From positions 600,420 through 664,419 of the forward strand of contig WTFX01000009.1 in NCBI GenBank assembly GCA_011523825.1: a DNA stretch of 64,000 bases. Direction: 5' to 3'. The position numbers and the translations under genes are program-made. Numbering within the stretch: the stretch's first letter is position 1; every line of letters starts with the position of its first letter. The notes beneath the pieces are model-generated. The model ran no database searches, was not told the DNA's origin, and saw only the letters and a list, made by a program, of their open reading frames with translations. This document shows positions 1-9,349 of the stretch, in pieces. The DNA is from Microthrixaceae bacterium (lineage in GTDB: Bacteria; Actinomycetota; Acidimicrobiia; Acidimicrobiales; Poriferisodalaceae).

Positions 1-1086
1 GCGCTCGTCCTCCAGAAGGAGGACCCCGATGGCCGCCTGGTCCTGTCCAAGAAGCGGGCGCAGTACGAGCGTGCATGGGGCCGCATCGAGGAGATCCGTG
101 AGTCCAACGGGATCGTCAAGGGCCCGGTCATCGAGGTCGTCAAGGGTGGGCTGATTGTCGACATCGGCTTGCGTGGCTTCCTGCCGGCGTCGCTGGTGGA
201 GCTCCGGCGGGTCCGAGATCTTGCCCCGTATGTCGGCCGTGAGCTTGAAGCGAAGATCATCGAACTCGACAAGAACCGCAACAACGTCGTGCTCAGCCGG
301 CGTGCCTGGCTGGAAGAGAGCCTCAAGGAGGAGCGGGAAGGCTTTTTGCGGGATCTCCAGCGTGGCGAGCGGCGGACCGGCCGGGTCTCGTCGGTGGTCA
401 GCTTCGGTGCCTTCGTCGACCTTGGGGGCATGGACGGCCTCATCCATGTGTCGGAGCTGTCCTGGAAGCACGTCGATCACCCCAGCTCGGTCGTCAGCAT
501 CGGCGATGAGGTGACGGTGGAGGTGCTTGAGATCGACCGGGAGCGCGAGCGCATCTCGCTCTCGCTCAAGGCGACGCAGCAGGACCCGTGGGAGGCGTTC
601 GCGAACTCCCACCGGGTCGAGGAGCTGGTGTACGGCCGGGTCACCAAGCTCGTGCCATTCGGTGCCTTCGTGCAGGTCGGCGACGGCATCGAGGGCCTGG
701 TGCATATCTCGGAGATGTCCGCCCACCACGTCGAGCTGCCCGAGCAGGTGGTGACGCCCGGCGAGGAGCTCTGGGTGAAGATCATCGATCTCGACCTGCA
801 GCGCCGGCGCATCAGCCTGTCGATCAAGCAGGCAGCCGAAGGCGGGGTGGTCGCGGAGGAATACCGCGAGGCGTTCGGCGATCATGCCTACGACGAGGAA
901 GGCAACTTCATCGGCGAGTTCAGCTACGAGACACCTGCCGACGGCGAGGAATCGGAAGCCGAGCGGGCGTGGCGTGAGTACTACGAGGAGCACGGCGAGG
1001 AGGCCTACCGCCAGGCCCTCGCGCACTATGAGAACCAAGGGGCCGACGGCGAGCCCGCCTCGGCCGCCCCGGAAGGCGACGGCTAG
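1..1086 (+). CDS. rpsA: 30S ribosomal protein S1, 3' part
   Basis: The reading frame is open from the first base, so the 5' end lies outside the window. The visible 361 residues contain the tail of one S1 (OB-fold) RNA-binding repeat followed by three full repeats, roughly residues 38-105, 120-195 and 205-280. Each has the S1 signature of a G-x-V start, an internal FGAFV or similar strand, a GLIH/GLVH-ISE turn and an R-x-ISLS end. A Glu/Tyr-rich acidic tail of about 80 residues follows, as is common in actinobacterial S1. S1 binds mRNA at the 30S platform and helps initiation. coaE follows 65 bp downstream, a usual actinobacterial arrangement. The identification is firm; only the start is missing. 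Confidence 0.95.
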   Translation, partial: ALVLQKEDPDGRLVLSKKRAQYERAWGRIEEIRESNGIVKGPVIEVVKGGLIVDIGLRGFLPASLVELRRVRDLAPYVGRELEAKIIELDKNRNNVVLSRRAWLEESLKEEREGFLRDLQRGERRTGRVSSVVSFGAFVDLGGMDGLIHVSELSWKHVDHPSSVVSIGDEVTVEVLEIDRERERISLSLKATQQDPWEAFANSHRVEELVYGRVTKLVPFGAFVQVGDGIEGLVHISEMSAHHVELPEQVVTPGEELWVKIIDLDLQRRRISLSIKQAAEGGVVAEEYREAFGDHAYDEEGNFIGEFSYETPADGEESEAERAWREYYEEHGEEAYRQALAHYENQGADGEPASAAPEGDG

Positions 1087-1151
1087 CCCGTCAGCTCCCT
1101 GCCGAGCCTGAACCTGCCGCCATCGAGCCCCATTCGGTTGACTGCGGCCTG

Positions 1152-1775
1152 ATGATCACGGTCGGGCTCACCGGTGGCATCGGCAGCGGCAAGAGCACGG
1201 TTGCCTCGGGCTTTGCCCGCCGTGGAGCGGCACTGATCGACGCCGACGCCATCGTCCGCGAGCAGCAAGCACCGGGCAGTCCCGTCTTCACGGAGATGGT
1301 GGAGCGTTTCGGGGATCACATCGTGGCTCCCGACGGCACGCTCGACCGTGGTTCGGTGGCGGCCATCGTGTTCAACGATCCCGACGCCCTCGCCGATCTA
1401 AACGCGATCACCCATCCGCCGGTCGGTCAGGAGATCCGTCGCCGGCTGGGCGAGCTGGAAGGCACGGATCGTCTGGTGGTGCTCGACATCCCGCTGCTCG
1501 GCGAGGGGTTGGCCAAGGGTCGGCGGCCGCGCTACCAGACCAGCGGGATCCTGGTGGTGGACGCGCCGGCTGAGGTGGCGGTGGAGCGCCTTGTGACCTC
1601 GCGGGGGTTCTCCGCCGATGACGCACGTGCGCGCATCGCCGCGCAGTTGTCGCGCAACGAGCGACTGGCCATCGCCGACCGGGTCATCGACAACTCCGGC
1701 GGCCTCGAGGAACTCGAAGCTGCGATCGAAGCAGCCTTCAACTGGGCCAGCGCCCTGCCGCACCTTCGGGCCTGA
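1152..1775 (+). CDS. coaE: Dephospho-CoA kinase
   Basis: A 207-residue protein that phosphorylates the 3'-hydroxyl of dephospho-CoA with ATP, the last step of cytoplasmic coenzyme A synthesis. The P-loop GGIGSGKST is at residues 8-16, followed by the DADAIVRE substrate motif, a TLDRGSVAAIVF segment and a DIPLL motif, all typical of CoaE. The length matches the family. The ATG is chosen because MITVGLTGGIGSGKS is the canonical N-terminus; there is no strong ribosome-binding site. It follows rpsA on the same strand and may be co-transcribed with it. Confidence 0.95.
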   Translation: MITVGLTGGIGSGKSTVASGFARRGAALIDADAIVREQQAPGSPVFTEMVERFGDHIVAPDGTLDRGSVAAIVFNDPDALADLNAITHPPVGQEIRRRLGELEGTDRLVVLDIPLLGEGLAKGRRPRYQTSGILVVDAPAEVAVERLVTSRGFSADDARARIAAQLSRNERLAIADRVIDNSGGLEELEAAIEAAFNWASALPHLRA

Positions 1776-1779
1776 GCGG

Positions 1780-2301
1780 TCAGTAGGCGATCGGGGTACC
1801 GCAGTGAGGGCAGCTCGGTTCTGGTGAGCGGGTGTCGAACTGGGATGGCTTGACCAGCAAGAAGCACCCTTCGCAAAGGATCTCGTCTTCCTGCTTGGAC
1901 GCTGAACGTGAACCGCTGACGATCCCGATCTCGTCGTCTTCGTCGTCCTCGTCCTCGTCCTCAGACGCCAACCGCTCCTTGAGGATCTCGCCGAGATCCG
2001 CTTCGAGCTCCTCGTCGTCATCGTCGTCGTCTTCGTCGTCGGAGGGACGCACCCCGGCGGGCACTTCGCGGCTCGGCCCGCTGTCATCGTCTGCCGATGC
2101 TGTCTCGTCAGCGTCCAACCCGCCGGCATCCAACTCGTCGACATCGTCGATGTCATCGTCGAGGTCGGCCACGCCCAGCTCTTCGGCCTCGAGATCGTCG
2201 GGGATCGGCTCAAAGTCGTCGCCGAGCAGGTCAGGGTCATCCATGGCGTCGTCGAGCGCGTCGTCGTCGGACTCAGGTGCGTCTGGTTCGTCGCGGCTCA
2301 T
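1780..2301 (-). CDS. DUF4193-like acidic zinc-ribbon protein
   Basis: A 173-residue protein of unknown function. Most of it is a very acidic Asp/Glu/Ser low-complexity region encoded by runs of GAC/GAG/GAT codons. The C-terminal part has the layout of actinobacterial DUF4193 proteins: a short helix (LGEILKERL), an acidic stretch, then a Cys4 zinc ribbon with C143-x2-C146 and C164-x2-C167. The start is placed at MSRDEPDA because upstream in-frame sequence has non-acidic, shadow-like composition. It is convergent with coaE (stop codons 4 bp apart) and divergent from uvrB. The DUF4193 assignment rests on layout and motif memory. Confidence 0.75.
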   Translation of the reverse strand: MSRDEPDAPESDDDALDDAMDDPDLLGDDFEPIPDDLEAEELGVADLDDDIDDVDELDAGGLDADETASADDDSGPSREVPAGVRPSDDEDDDDDDEELEADLGEILKERLASEDEDEDDEDDEIGIVSGSRSASKQEDEILCEGCFLLVKPSQFDTRSPEPSCPHCGTPIAY

Positions 2302-2461
2302 GGGCGGTCTCAGGTCGTGAGGGAGTCGGGTTCCGGCAGGTCGGCGGTCAGCGCGGCAGGATAACCACCCGGCCGGGGGCACGGGGGCACCGCGCCTGCG
2401 GCGTCGTTCCCAGTGCGCGCGAGCGGTTGATTGCTGCCGGAATCGCGTGGCACCGCCGCCG

Positions 2462-2467
2462 TAGCCT
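2462..2467 (+). promoter_or_regulatory. -10 box of uvrB (leaderless start)
   Basis: TAGCCT lies 7 nt before the uvrB ATG, which has no Shine-Dalgarno sequence. This is the TAnnnT plus 6-8 nt arrangement seen at leaderless actinobacterial genes and repeated at about ten genes in this window. Confidence 0.5.
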
Positions 2468-2474
2468 CTCTTCC

Positions 2475-4589
2475 ATGACATCTGTCTCTACCGCGCCGTC
2501 GCAGCAGGACGCAGACGCGGTCGAGCCCGGCCGAGCCCGTCCTTGGCTGCCCGAACCGACTGCTGCCCACCCGTTCCGGGTCAGCGCAGGCTTCGAGCCG
2601 GCCGGCGACCAGCCACGCGCCGTGGCCCAGCTTGCGGACGGCGTCGTCCGCGGCGAGCGGTTCCAGACGCTGCTGGGGATCACCGGTTCGGGAAAGAGCG
2701 CCACGATCGCGTGGACGATCGAGCGGGCGCAGCGCCCGACGCTGGTGCTCGCTCCCAACAAGTCGTTGGCAGCACAGCTTGCGAACGAGTTCCGTGAGTT
2801 CTTTCCCGACAATCGTGTGGAGTACTTCGTCTCCTACTACGACTACTACCAGCCCGAGGCATACATGCCGGCCTCGGATACCTACATCGAGAAGGACTCC
2901 AGCATCAACGACGAGATCGACCGGCTGCGCCACTCGGCCACGGCGGCCCTGCTGACCCGCCGGGACGTGATCGTGGTGGCATCGGTCTCGGCCATCTACG
3001 GGCTGGGCGCACCGGAGGAATACCTGCGTCAGATGCTGTACCTGCGCGTGGGCGAGGTGGTCGACCAGCGTGCCGTGCTGCGCCGGCTCGTCGATATGCA
3101 GTACGAGCGCAATGACACGAACCTTGTCCGGGGTCGGTTCCGGGTGCGCGGCGACACGCTCGAAGTGCATCCGGCCTACGAGGAGTTCCTGGTCCGGGTG
3201 GAGCTGTTCGGAGACGAGATCGACCGCATCAGCCGCATTGACCCGGTGACCGGAGAGCGTCTTGGCGAACTCGAAGAGGTCACCGTTTTCCCGGCGTCGC
3301 ACTACGTCACCGGCGAGGACAAGATGCGGACGGCGATCGTCAAGATCGAGGCCGAGCTCGCCGAGCGGCTGCAGTGTTTCGAGAAGGAGAACAAGCTGCT
3401 CGAGGCGCAGCGGCTGCGGATGCGTACCGAGTACGACCTCGAGATGCTGGCCGAGTTGGGCTACTGCAACGGCGTCGAGAACTACTCGATGCATCTCGAC
3501 GGCAGGGTGTACGACGAGCCGCCGTACACCCTGCTCGACTTCTTCCCAGACGATTACTTGCTGGTCATCGACGAGAGCCATGTTGCGGTTCCCCAGCTGC
3601 ACGGCCAGTTCGCCGGCGACCGGCGGCGCAAGGACACCTTGGTGGAGCACGGCTTCCGGCTGCCCTCCGCGCGCGACAACCGGCCCCTGCGCTTCGACGA
3701 GGTGATGGAGCGGCTGAACCAGGTGGTGTTCCTGTCGGCCACGCCGGGAGAGTATGAGCTGCGGACGAGCGCCCAAGTGGTTGAGCAGATTGTCCGCCCG
3801 ACCGGTCTGGTGGATCCCGAGATCGTGGTGCGCCCTACCAAGGGCCAGATCGACGACCTGATGGGCGAGATCGAGCGGGTCACCGAACAGGGCCAGCGGG
3901 TGCTCGTGACGACGCTCACCAAGAAGATGGCTGAGGATCTCACTGACTACCTATTGGAGCTGGGCGTACGGGTGCGCTACCTGCACAGCGAGATCGACAC
4001 CATCGAGCGGATCGAGATCCTGCGCGACCTGCGGCTCGGCCACTTCGACGTGCTGGTGGGTATCAACCTGCTGCGAGAAGGCCTCGACCTGCCCGAGGTG
4101 AGCCTGGTGGCGATCCTGGACGCCGACAAGGAGGGGTTCCTGCGCAGCGAGACGTCGCTGATCCAGACCATCGGGCGCGCGGCACGCAATGTCGACGGCC
4201 AAGTCGTGATGTACGCCGACGAGTTCACGCCGTCGATGCATCGCGCGGTGTCCGAGACCAATCGCCGCCGCGGCCTGCAGCAGGCGTACAACGCCGAGCA
4301 CGGCATCGACCCCCAGACGATCCGCAAGGCCGTCACCGACATTCTTGAGGTCCTGCGAGGCCCGGCAGAGACGGCACCGGTGCCCGAGAAGCTGGTGTCG
4401 GGCCGCGTGAACGCCGAGCGGATGAAGGCCGCCTACGGCGACCTGCCGGCCGACGACCTGACGCGTCTCATCGCCTCGCTGGAGGAGGAGATGGCCGAAG
4501 CGGCCGCCGACCTCAGATTCGAGTACGCAGCCCGCCTGCGAGACGAGCTCAGGGAGCTGCGCCGCGACCTGCGCGACGCCAGCGCTTAG
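2475..4589 (+). CDS. uvrB: Excinuclease ABC subunit B
   Basis: A 704-residue helicase-like damage-verification subunit of the UvrABC nucleotide-excision-repair complex. Walker A is GITGSGKS (residues 68-75) and Walker B is DESHV (366-370). Between them is the Tyr-rich beta-hairpin ([13 protein letters not shown]) that pries apart the duplex. The C-terminal helicase half has the [12 protein letters not shown] and QTIGRAARN motifs, and the protein ends with a UVR coiled-coil hairpin for UvrC binding. The ATG at 2475 gives normal family length; further upstream in-frame codons are Arg-rich shadow of the opposite acidic gene. A TAGCCT box 7 nt upstream suggests a leaderless mRNA. The stop overlaps the convergent mscR stop. 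Confidence 0.97.
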   Translation: MTSVSTAPSQQDADAVEPGRARPWLPEPTAAHPFRVSAGFEPAGDQPRAVAQLADGVVRGERFQTLLGITGSGKSATIAWTIERAQRPTLVLAPNKSLAAQLANEFREFFPDNRVEYFVSYYDYYQPEAYMPASDTYIEKDSSINDEIDRLRHSATAALLTRRDVIVVASVSAIYGLGAPEEYLRQMLYLRVGEVVDQRAVLRRLVDMQYERNDTNLVRGRFRVRGDTLEVHPAYEEFLVRVELFGDEIDRISRIDPVTGERLGELEEVTVFPASHYVTGEDKMRTAIVKIEAELAERLQCFEKENKLLEAQRLRMRTEYDLEMLAELGYCNGVENYSMHLDGRVYDEPPYTLLDFFPDDYLLVIDESHVAVPQLHGQFAGDRRRKDTLVEHGFRLPSARDNRPLRFDEVMERLNQVVFLSATPGEYELRTSAQVVEQIVRPTGLVDPEIVVRPTKGQIDDLMGEIERVTEQGQRVLVTTLTKKMAEDLTDYLLELGVRVRYLHSEIDTIERIEILRDLRLGHFDVLVGINLLREGLDLPEVSLVAILDADKEGFLRSETSLIQTIGRAARNVDGQVVMYADEFTPSMHRAVSETNRRRGLQQAYNAEHGIDPQTIRKAVTDILEVLRGPAETAPVPEKLVSGRVNAERMKAAYGDLPADDLTRLIASLEEEMAEAAADLRFEYAARLRDELRELRRDLRDASA

Positions 4590-5677
4590 AGCATCACGAC
4601 GGAGCGCAGCACCTCGCCGTGCTCCATCTTCTCGAAGGCCTCCTCGACGCCAGCAATCCCGATCGTCTCGCTGACGAACTTGTCGAGCGGCAGGCGGTCC
4701 TGCAGGTGCAAGTCGATGAGCATGGGAAAGTCACGGCTGGGCAGGCAGTCGCCGTACCACGAGCTCTTGAGTGAGCCGCCGCGGCCGAACACCTCGATCA
4801 TGGGCAGCTCGATCTTCATGGCCGGATTCGGCACTCCCACCAGCACCACGGTGCCTGCCAAGTCGCGGGCATAGAAGGCCTGCTCGTAGGTCTGGGGCAA
4901 GCCCACGGCCTCGATGGCCACATCCACGCCGTTACCGTCGGTCAGCTCGCGGATCGCCTCCACGACCTCGTCGTTGCTGAGACCTGCAGAGTTGACGGTG
5001 TGGGTTGCCCCGAACTCGCGGGCCCAGTCGAGCTTGCGGCCGTCGATGTCGACGCCGATGATCGTGTGCGCTCCGGCGAGACGCGCACCGCAGATGGCGG
5101 CATCTCCCACGCCGCCGCAGCCGAACACGGCCACGCTGTCGCCGCGGCCGACACCGCCGGTGTTCATCGCGGCGCCCAAGCCGGCCATGACGCCGCAGCC
5201 GATGAGACCGGCTACCTGGGGCGGCGCGGCAGAGTCCACCTTGGTGGCCTGTCCTGCGGCAACCAGGGTTTTCTCGGCAAACGCCCCGATGCCCAGCGCG
5301 GGCGACAGCTCGACGCCGTCAAGGGTCATCTTCTGTGACGCGTTGTGCGTGGCGAAGCAGTACCACGGGCGGCCCCGGTCGCACGACCGGCAGTTGCCGC
5401 AGACGGCCCGCCAATTCAGGATCACGAAATCGCCGACGGCCACATTGGTGACGCCGTCGCCGACTTCCGACACGACGCCTGCGGCTTCATGCCCCAGCAG
5501 GAAGGGGAACTCATCATTGATGGCGCCCTCGCGGTAGTGCAGGTCGGTGTGGCACACGCCGCACGCTTGGACGTCGACGATCACCTCGCCTGGACCGGGG
5601 TCGGGGACCACGATCGTCTCGACCGTGACCGGCTCGCCGACCGCAGCGGCTACGACACCTTGTACTTCATGTGGCAT
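4586..5677 (-). CDS. mscR: S-(hydroxymethyl)mycothiol dehydrogenase (mycothiol-dependent formaldehyde dehydrogenase)
   Basis: A 363-residue zinc-dependent medium-chain dehydrogenase that oxidises the mycothiol-formaldehyde adduct with NAD+. Catalytic zinc ligands are C42 (GVCHTD) and H63-E64 (LGHEAAG). The structural zinc cysteines are C93, C96, C99 and C107. A Rossmann GCGGVGDA motif follows. Stretches such as [25 protein letters not shown] and the VLRSVVML end are hallmarks of the actinobacterial mycothiol enzyme (AdhE2/MscR) rather than the glutathione enzyme. It implies that the host makes mycothiol. A TAGGGT box 6 nt before the ATG points to a leaderless transcript. It lies between the convergent uvrB and divergent uvrA. 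Confidence 0.93.
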   Translation of the reverse strand: MPHEVQGVVAAAVGEPVTVETIVVPDPGPGEVIVDVQACGVCHTDLHYREGAINDEFPFLLGHEAAGVVSEVGDGVTNVAVGDFVILNWRAVCGNCRSCDRGRPWYCFATHNASQKMTLDGVELSPALGIGAFAEKTLVAAGQATKVDSAAPPQVAGLIGCGVMAGLGAAMNTGGVGRGDSVAVFGCGGVGDAAICGARLAGAHTIIGVDIDGRKLDWAREFGATHTVNSAGLSNDEVVEAIRELTDGNGVDVAIEAVGLPQTYEQAFYARDLAGTVVLVGVPNPAMKIELPMIEVFGRGGSLKSSWYGDCLPSRDFPMLIDLHLQDRLPLDKFVSETIGIAGVEEAFEKMEHGEVLRSVVML

Positions 5678-5683
5678 GACGCG

Positions 5684-5689
5684 ACCCTA
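5684..5689 (-). promoter_or_regulatory. -10 box of mscR (leaderless start)
   Basis: On the reverse strand TAGGGT is followed by six bases and then the mscR ATG. There is no room for a Shine-Dalgarno sequence, so transcription probably begins at the start codon. Confidence 0.5.
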
Positions 5690-5791
5690 CTTCTGCCGCC
5701 TGAGGCTGAGCCGACAGGCGAAGCCGTGGCCCGAGCGGTCCGTGAGCGGAGCGAACAAGAGCGGGAAGCAAGAGTGCCCCGCAGCGCGGCA

Positions 5792-5805
5792 CGAACTTGT
5801 GTTTG
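5792..5805 (+). promoter_or_regulatory. Candidate LexA (SOS) box upstream of uvrA
   Basis: CGAAC-TTGT-GTTTG matches the Gram-positive/actinobacterial LexA operator CGAAC-N4-GTTCG at 9 of 10 fixed positions (one C to T change). It lies about 60 bp upstream of uvrA, a standard LexA target, and about 30 bp before a possible -10 box TAGGCT at 5834-5839. Binding is inferred. Confidence 0.5.
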
Positions 5806-5863
5806 TGTCCGGGATGGCCGGTGGGTGCACAGGTAGGCTCGGCCCGAATGGGCGGGCGACAGG

Positions 5864-8737
5864 ATGGGTGAGCGGCTGATCGTCCGCGGGGCGCGGGAGC
5901 ACAACCTGCGCAATGTGAATGTGGAGCTGCCGCGCGACCGCATGATCGTCTTCACTGGGCTGTCAGGCAGCGGCAAGTCGTCGCTGGCATTCGACACCAT
6001 CTACGCCGAGGGTCAGCGACGCTATGTCGAGTCGCTGTCGGCCTATGCACGCCAGTTCCTGGGCCAGATGGACAAGCCAGACGTGGATTTCCTCGAAGGC
6101 TTGTCACCGGCGATCTCCATCGACCAGAAGAGCGCCAGCCGCAACCCGCGCTCGACTGTCGGAACCATCACCGAGGTATACGACTACCTGCGGTTGCTGT
6201 ACGCCCGCATCGGCATCCAACACGACCCGCAGACCGGCGAGATCGTCGAACGGCAGACGGCGCAGCAGATCGTGGACCGGATCACCGAGCTTGCCGAAGG
6301 CTCTCGTTTCGAGGTGCTTGCGCCGGTGGTGCGGGGCCGAAAGGGCGACTATCACACGCAGCTCGGCGATTTCGCCCGGCAGGGCTACGCCCGCGTGCGT
6401 GTCGACGGCGACGTGCTGGATCTCGGCAACGTCGACGAGATCGAGCGACTCGACCGGTATGTCAACCATGACATCGAGGTCATCGTCGACCGGCTCGTCA
6501 TGCGTGGCGACATCGAGCAGCGATTGACCGAATCAGTCGAGGCTGCGCTGGGACTGGCCGACGGGCACGTGTGGATTCACGTGGTGCCTGCCAACGCTGA
6601 TTCCTCGGGCGGGGGCGGCGCTCCGGACGATGCGCCCGACATGCTGACGTTCAGCCAGCACCTGTTCTCACCGGGCACCGGCCGCTCCTTCGAGGAGCTG
6701 GCGCCTCGCAATTTCTCGTTCAATTCCCCGTACGGCGCATGCCAGACCTGTGACGGGCTTGGCACCCGGTACGAGGTCGATCCCGAGCTTGTCGTGCCGA
6801 ACACCGAGCTGTCGGTGGCGGCGGGCGCGCTGGCCCCATGGGCGGGAGCAACCGGCAAGTGGTTCACCCGGCTGCTCGAGGCGGTCGGGGAGCAGCACAG
6901 CATCCCGCTCGATGTGCCCTGGGCTGAGCTCGAAGCCGGCCAGCGAAAGCTGCTCCTCGAGGGTGCACCGGCGGGCGAGCAGATCACTGTGCGCTATCGC
7001 AATCGCTATGGCAGGTCGCGCAGTTACACCACCCGCTACGAGGGCGTCATCCCGTTCCTGCGCCGTCGCCACGCCGACACCGAGAGCGACTGGTCACGCA
7101 ACCGCATCGAGGGCTACATGCGCGAGGTGCCGTGCGGGACGTGCCACGGCGCACGGCTCAACGAGGTTTCGCTGGCCGTGCGGGTTGCCGGCCGGAACAT
7201 CTTCGAGCTCTGCTCGGCATCGATCGGCGAGGCGGCGAAGATCATCGACGGCCTGGACCTCACCGAGCGGCAGCGCATCATCGCAGCACCGATCATCAAG
7301 GAGATCGATGCGCGGCTGAACTTCCTGCTCGACGTCGGCCTGGACTACCTGACGCTGAACCGATCGGCGGCGACGCTGGCCGGCGGCGAGGCTCAGCGCA
7401 TCCGGCTGGCGAGCCAGATCGGCAGCGGCTTGGAAGGCGTGCTGTACGTGCTCGACGAGCCCTCCATCGGGCTGCACCAGCGCGACAACCGCCGCTTGAT
7501 CGACACGTTGCTGCACCTGCGCGATCTCGGTAACACCGTGCTGGTCGTGGAGCACGATCTGGAGACGATCTCGGTGTCGGACTGGGTGGTCGACATCGGC
7601 CCGGGCGCCGGCGAGCATGGCGGCGAGATCGTCTACAGCGGGCCGGTGGGCGGGCTGGCGTCCGCACCGGGCTCGGTGACGGGGGAGTACTTGTCCGGCA
7701 TTCGGGAGATCCCGATCCCGCCGCAGCGCCGGCCCCGTGGCGACGACCGCCTCACCGTTCGAGGTGCGCGGGAGCACAACCTGCGCAAGATCGACGTCGA
7801 GTTCCCCTTGGGCTGTTTCATCTGTGTGACTGGCGTGTCAGGTTCGGGCAAGAGCACGCTGGTGAACGAGATCCTCTACAAGGCGCTGATGCAGCGGATC
7901 TACTCGTCCAAGCAGGTGCCCGGCCTGCACACGGCGGTCGAAGGCGTCGAAGCGCTCGACAAGGTCATCGACATCGATCAGTCGCCGATCGGCCGCACGC
8001 CCCGGTCGAACCCGGCCACGTACACCGGCGTCTTCGACCACATCCGCAAGCTCTACGCGGCCACGAACGAGGCGAAGGTGCGGGGCTACCTGCCGGGCCG
8101 GTTCAGCTTCAACGTGAAGGGCGGGCGTTGCGAGGCCTGCTCGGGTGACGGGACCATCAAGATCGAGATGCACTTCCTGCCCGATGTCTACGTGCCCTGC
8201 GAGGTGTGCAAGGGTGCTCGCTACAACCGCGAGACGCTCGAAATCCGGTTCAAGGGCATGACGATCGCCGATGTGCTGAACATGCCCTGCGAGGACGCCC
8301 TCGAATTCTTCTCGGCCCAGCCGCCCATCCGCCGCCACATGCAGACGCTGGTGGACGTGGGCCTGGGCTACATCCGGCTGGGGCAGCCCGCCACGACGCT
8401 GTCGGGCGGTGAGGCGCAGCGGGTGAAGCTGGCCAGCGAGCTGTCGAAGCGGTCGACGGGGCACACGATCTACATCCTCGATGAGCCCACCACCGGACTG
8501 CACTTCGAGGACATCCGGCGCCTGCTGGGCGTGCTCGACCGGCTCGTGTCGGGCGGCAACACCGTGGTGGTCATCGAGCACAATCTCGACGTGATCAAAA
8601 CCGCCGACTGGATCGTCGACATGGGTCCCGAAGGCGGCATCGGCGGCGGCACCGTGGTGGCTGCAGGGACACCCGAACAGGTCGCAGCGACGCCGGAGTC
8701 CCATACCGGCCGGTACTTGGCGCCGCTGGTCGGCTGA
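5864..8737 (+). CDS. uvrA: Excinuclease ABC subunit A
   Basis: A 957-residue damage-recognition ATPase of UvrABC with two ABC modules. Walker A motifs are GLSGSGKSS near the N-terminus and GVSGSGKST in the second half. Signature/Walker B pairs are LAGGEAQ...LDEPSIGL and LSGGEAQ...LDEPTTGL. The second zinc module is intact (CEAC...CEVC). The first is not: the two upstream cysteines (E. coli C253 and C256) align with S269 and T272, and only C293/C296 (CQTC) remain. The ATG at 5864 matches the family N-terminus. A short leader frame (5848-5871) with its own ATG, 8 nt after a TAGGCT box, overlaps this start. A probable LexA box lies upstream. Confidence 0.97.
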   Translation: MGERLIVRGAREHNLRNVNVELPRDRMIVFTGLSGSGKSSLAFDTIYAEGQRRYVESLSAYARQFLGQMDKPDVDFLEGLSPAISIDQKSASRNPRSTVGTITEVYDYLRLLYARIGIQHDPQTGEIVERQTAQQIVDRITELAEGSRFEVLAPVVRGRKGDYHTQLGDFARQGYARVRVDGDVLDLGNVDEIERLDRYVNHDIEVIVDRLVMRGDIEQRLTESVEAALGLADGHVWIHVVPANADSSGGGGAPDDAPDMLTFSQHLFSPGTGRSFEELAPRNFSFNSPYGACQTCDGLGTRYEVDPELVVPNTELSVAAGALAPWAGATGKWFTRLLEAVGEQHSIPLDVPWAELEAGQRKLLLEGAPAGEQITVRYRNRYGRSRSYTTRYEGVIPFLRRRHADTESDWSRNRIEGYMREVPCGTCHGARLNEVSLAVRVAGRNIFELCSASIGEAAKIIDGLDLTERQRIIAAPIIKEIDARLNFLLDVGLDYLTLNRSAATLAGGEAQRIRLASQIGSGLEGVLYVLDEPSIGLHQRDNRRLIDTLLHLRDLGNTVLVVEHDLETISVSDWVVDIGPGAGEHGGEIVYSGPVGGLASAPGSVTGEYLSGIREIPIPPQRRPRGDDRLTVRGAREHNLRKIDVEFPLGCFICVTGVSGSGKSTLVNEILYKALMQRIYSSKQVPGLHTAVEGVEALDKVIDIDQSPIGRTPRSNPATYTGVFDHIRKLYAATNEAKVRGYLPGRFSFNVKGGRCEACSGDGTIKIEMHFLPDVYVPCEVCKGARYNRETLEIRFKGMTIADVLNMPCEDALEFFSAQPPIRRHMQTLVDVGLGYIRLGQPATTLSGGEAQRVKLASELSKRSTGHTIYILDEPTTGLHFEDIRRLLGVLDRLVSGGNTVVVIEHNLDVIKTADWIVDMGPEGGIGGGTVVAAGTPEQVAATPESHTGRYLAPLVG

Positions 8738-8776
8738 GCGACCCCGGAATGAGTCCCTGAGCGAGAGAGGACCCAG

Positions 8777-9349
8777 ATGAGACTGCCCGAGATCACGCCT
8801 GACGAACTGACCGGCGGCGGGCGCGAGGTGTACGACGCCTTGCGCAGCGGCCCGCGCAGCGCGGCGACATCCAACCTGAACGTCAAGAGCATCGTCGGCC
8901 CCTATGGCGTCTGGGTGCGTGCACCTGCCATCGGGGGCCCGACCCAGGCACTGGGCGCTGCCGTCCGGTTCGCGGGCGGCCTCCCCGAGCCGGTCAAGGA
9001 AGCGGCCATCTGCACCGTCGGGGCCCACTACCGCTCGAAGTTCGAATTCGCCGCCCATGAGCGCCTGGCGCAGATGGCTGGCATTGAGCAGCGCCACCTC
9101 GATGCGCTTCGGCAGGGCAGGCCCGCAGAGTTCACCGGCCAGGAGGCCGTCGCTCACCGGGTCGCGGCAGAGCTGCTCGAGTCACATCGCATGAGCGATG
9201 AGACCTACGCCGCCGCCGTTGCGGAGTTCGGCACCGAGGGCGTCATCGAACTGGTGACCACGGTGGGCTACTACTGCCTGATCTCGCTGACGCTGAATGC
9301 CTTCGAGATCCCGCTGCCGCCCGACTGGGAGGACCCCTTCCCGGACTAG
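8777..9349 (+). CDS. Carboxymuconolactone decarboxylase (AhpD-like fold) family protein
   Basis: A 190-residue all-helical protein of the CMD/AhpD superfamily. The recognisable core is LPEPVKEAAICTVGAHYRSKFEFAAHE, with the later helix VIELVTTVGYYCLISLTLNAFEIPLP. The CxxC redox pair of true AhpD is absent (one Cys, then V-G-A-H), so alkyl-hydroperoxide reductase partner activity is unlikely. It is closer to the 4-carboxymuconolactone decarboxylase-like branch, whose substrates are mostly unknown. A purine-rich GAGAGAGG ribosome-binding site sits 6 nt before the ATG. It stands alone between uvrA and the convergent histidine-kinase gene, so context does not reveal the substrate. Confidence 0.8.
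   Translation: MRLPEITPDELTGGGREVYDALRSGPRSAATSNLNVKSIVGPYGVWVRAPAIGGPTQALGAAVRFAGGLPEPVKEAAICTVGAHYRSKFEFAAHERLAQMAGIEQRHLDALRQGRPAEFTGQEAVAHRVAAELLESHRMSDETYAAAVAEFGTEGVIELVTTVGYYCLISLTLNAFEIPLPPDWEDPFPD

Noticed and set aside
1921..2045. GTC/CTC-type trinucleotide runs as a microsatellite or repeat array
   Set aside because: They encode Asp/Glu runs of the DUF4193-like acidic protein and are imperfect; codon-driven low complexity explains them.
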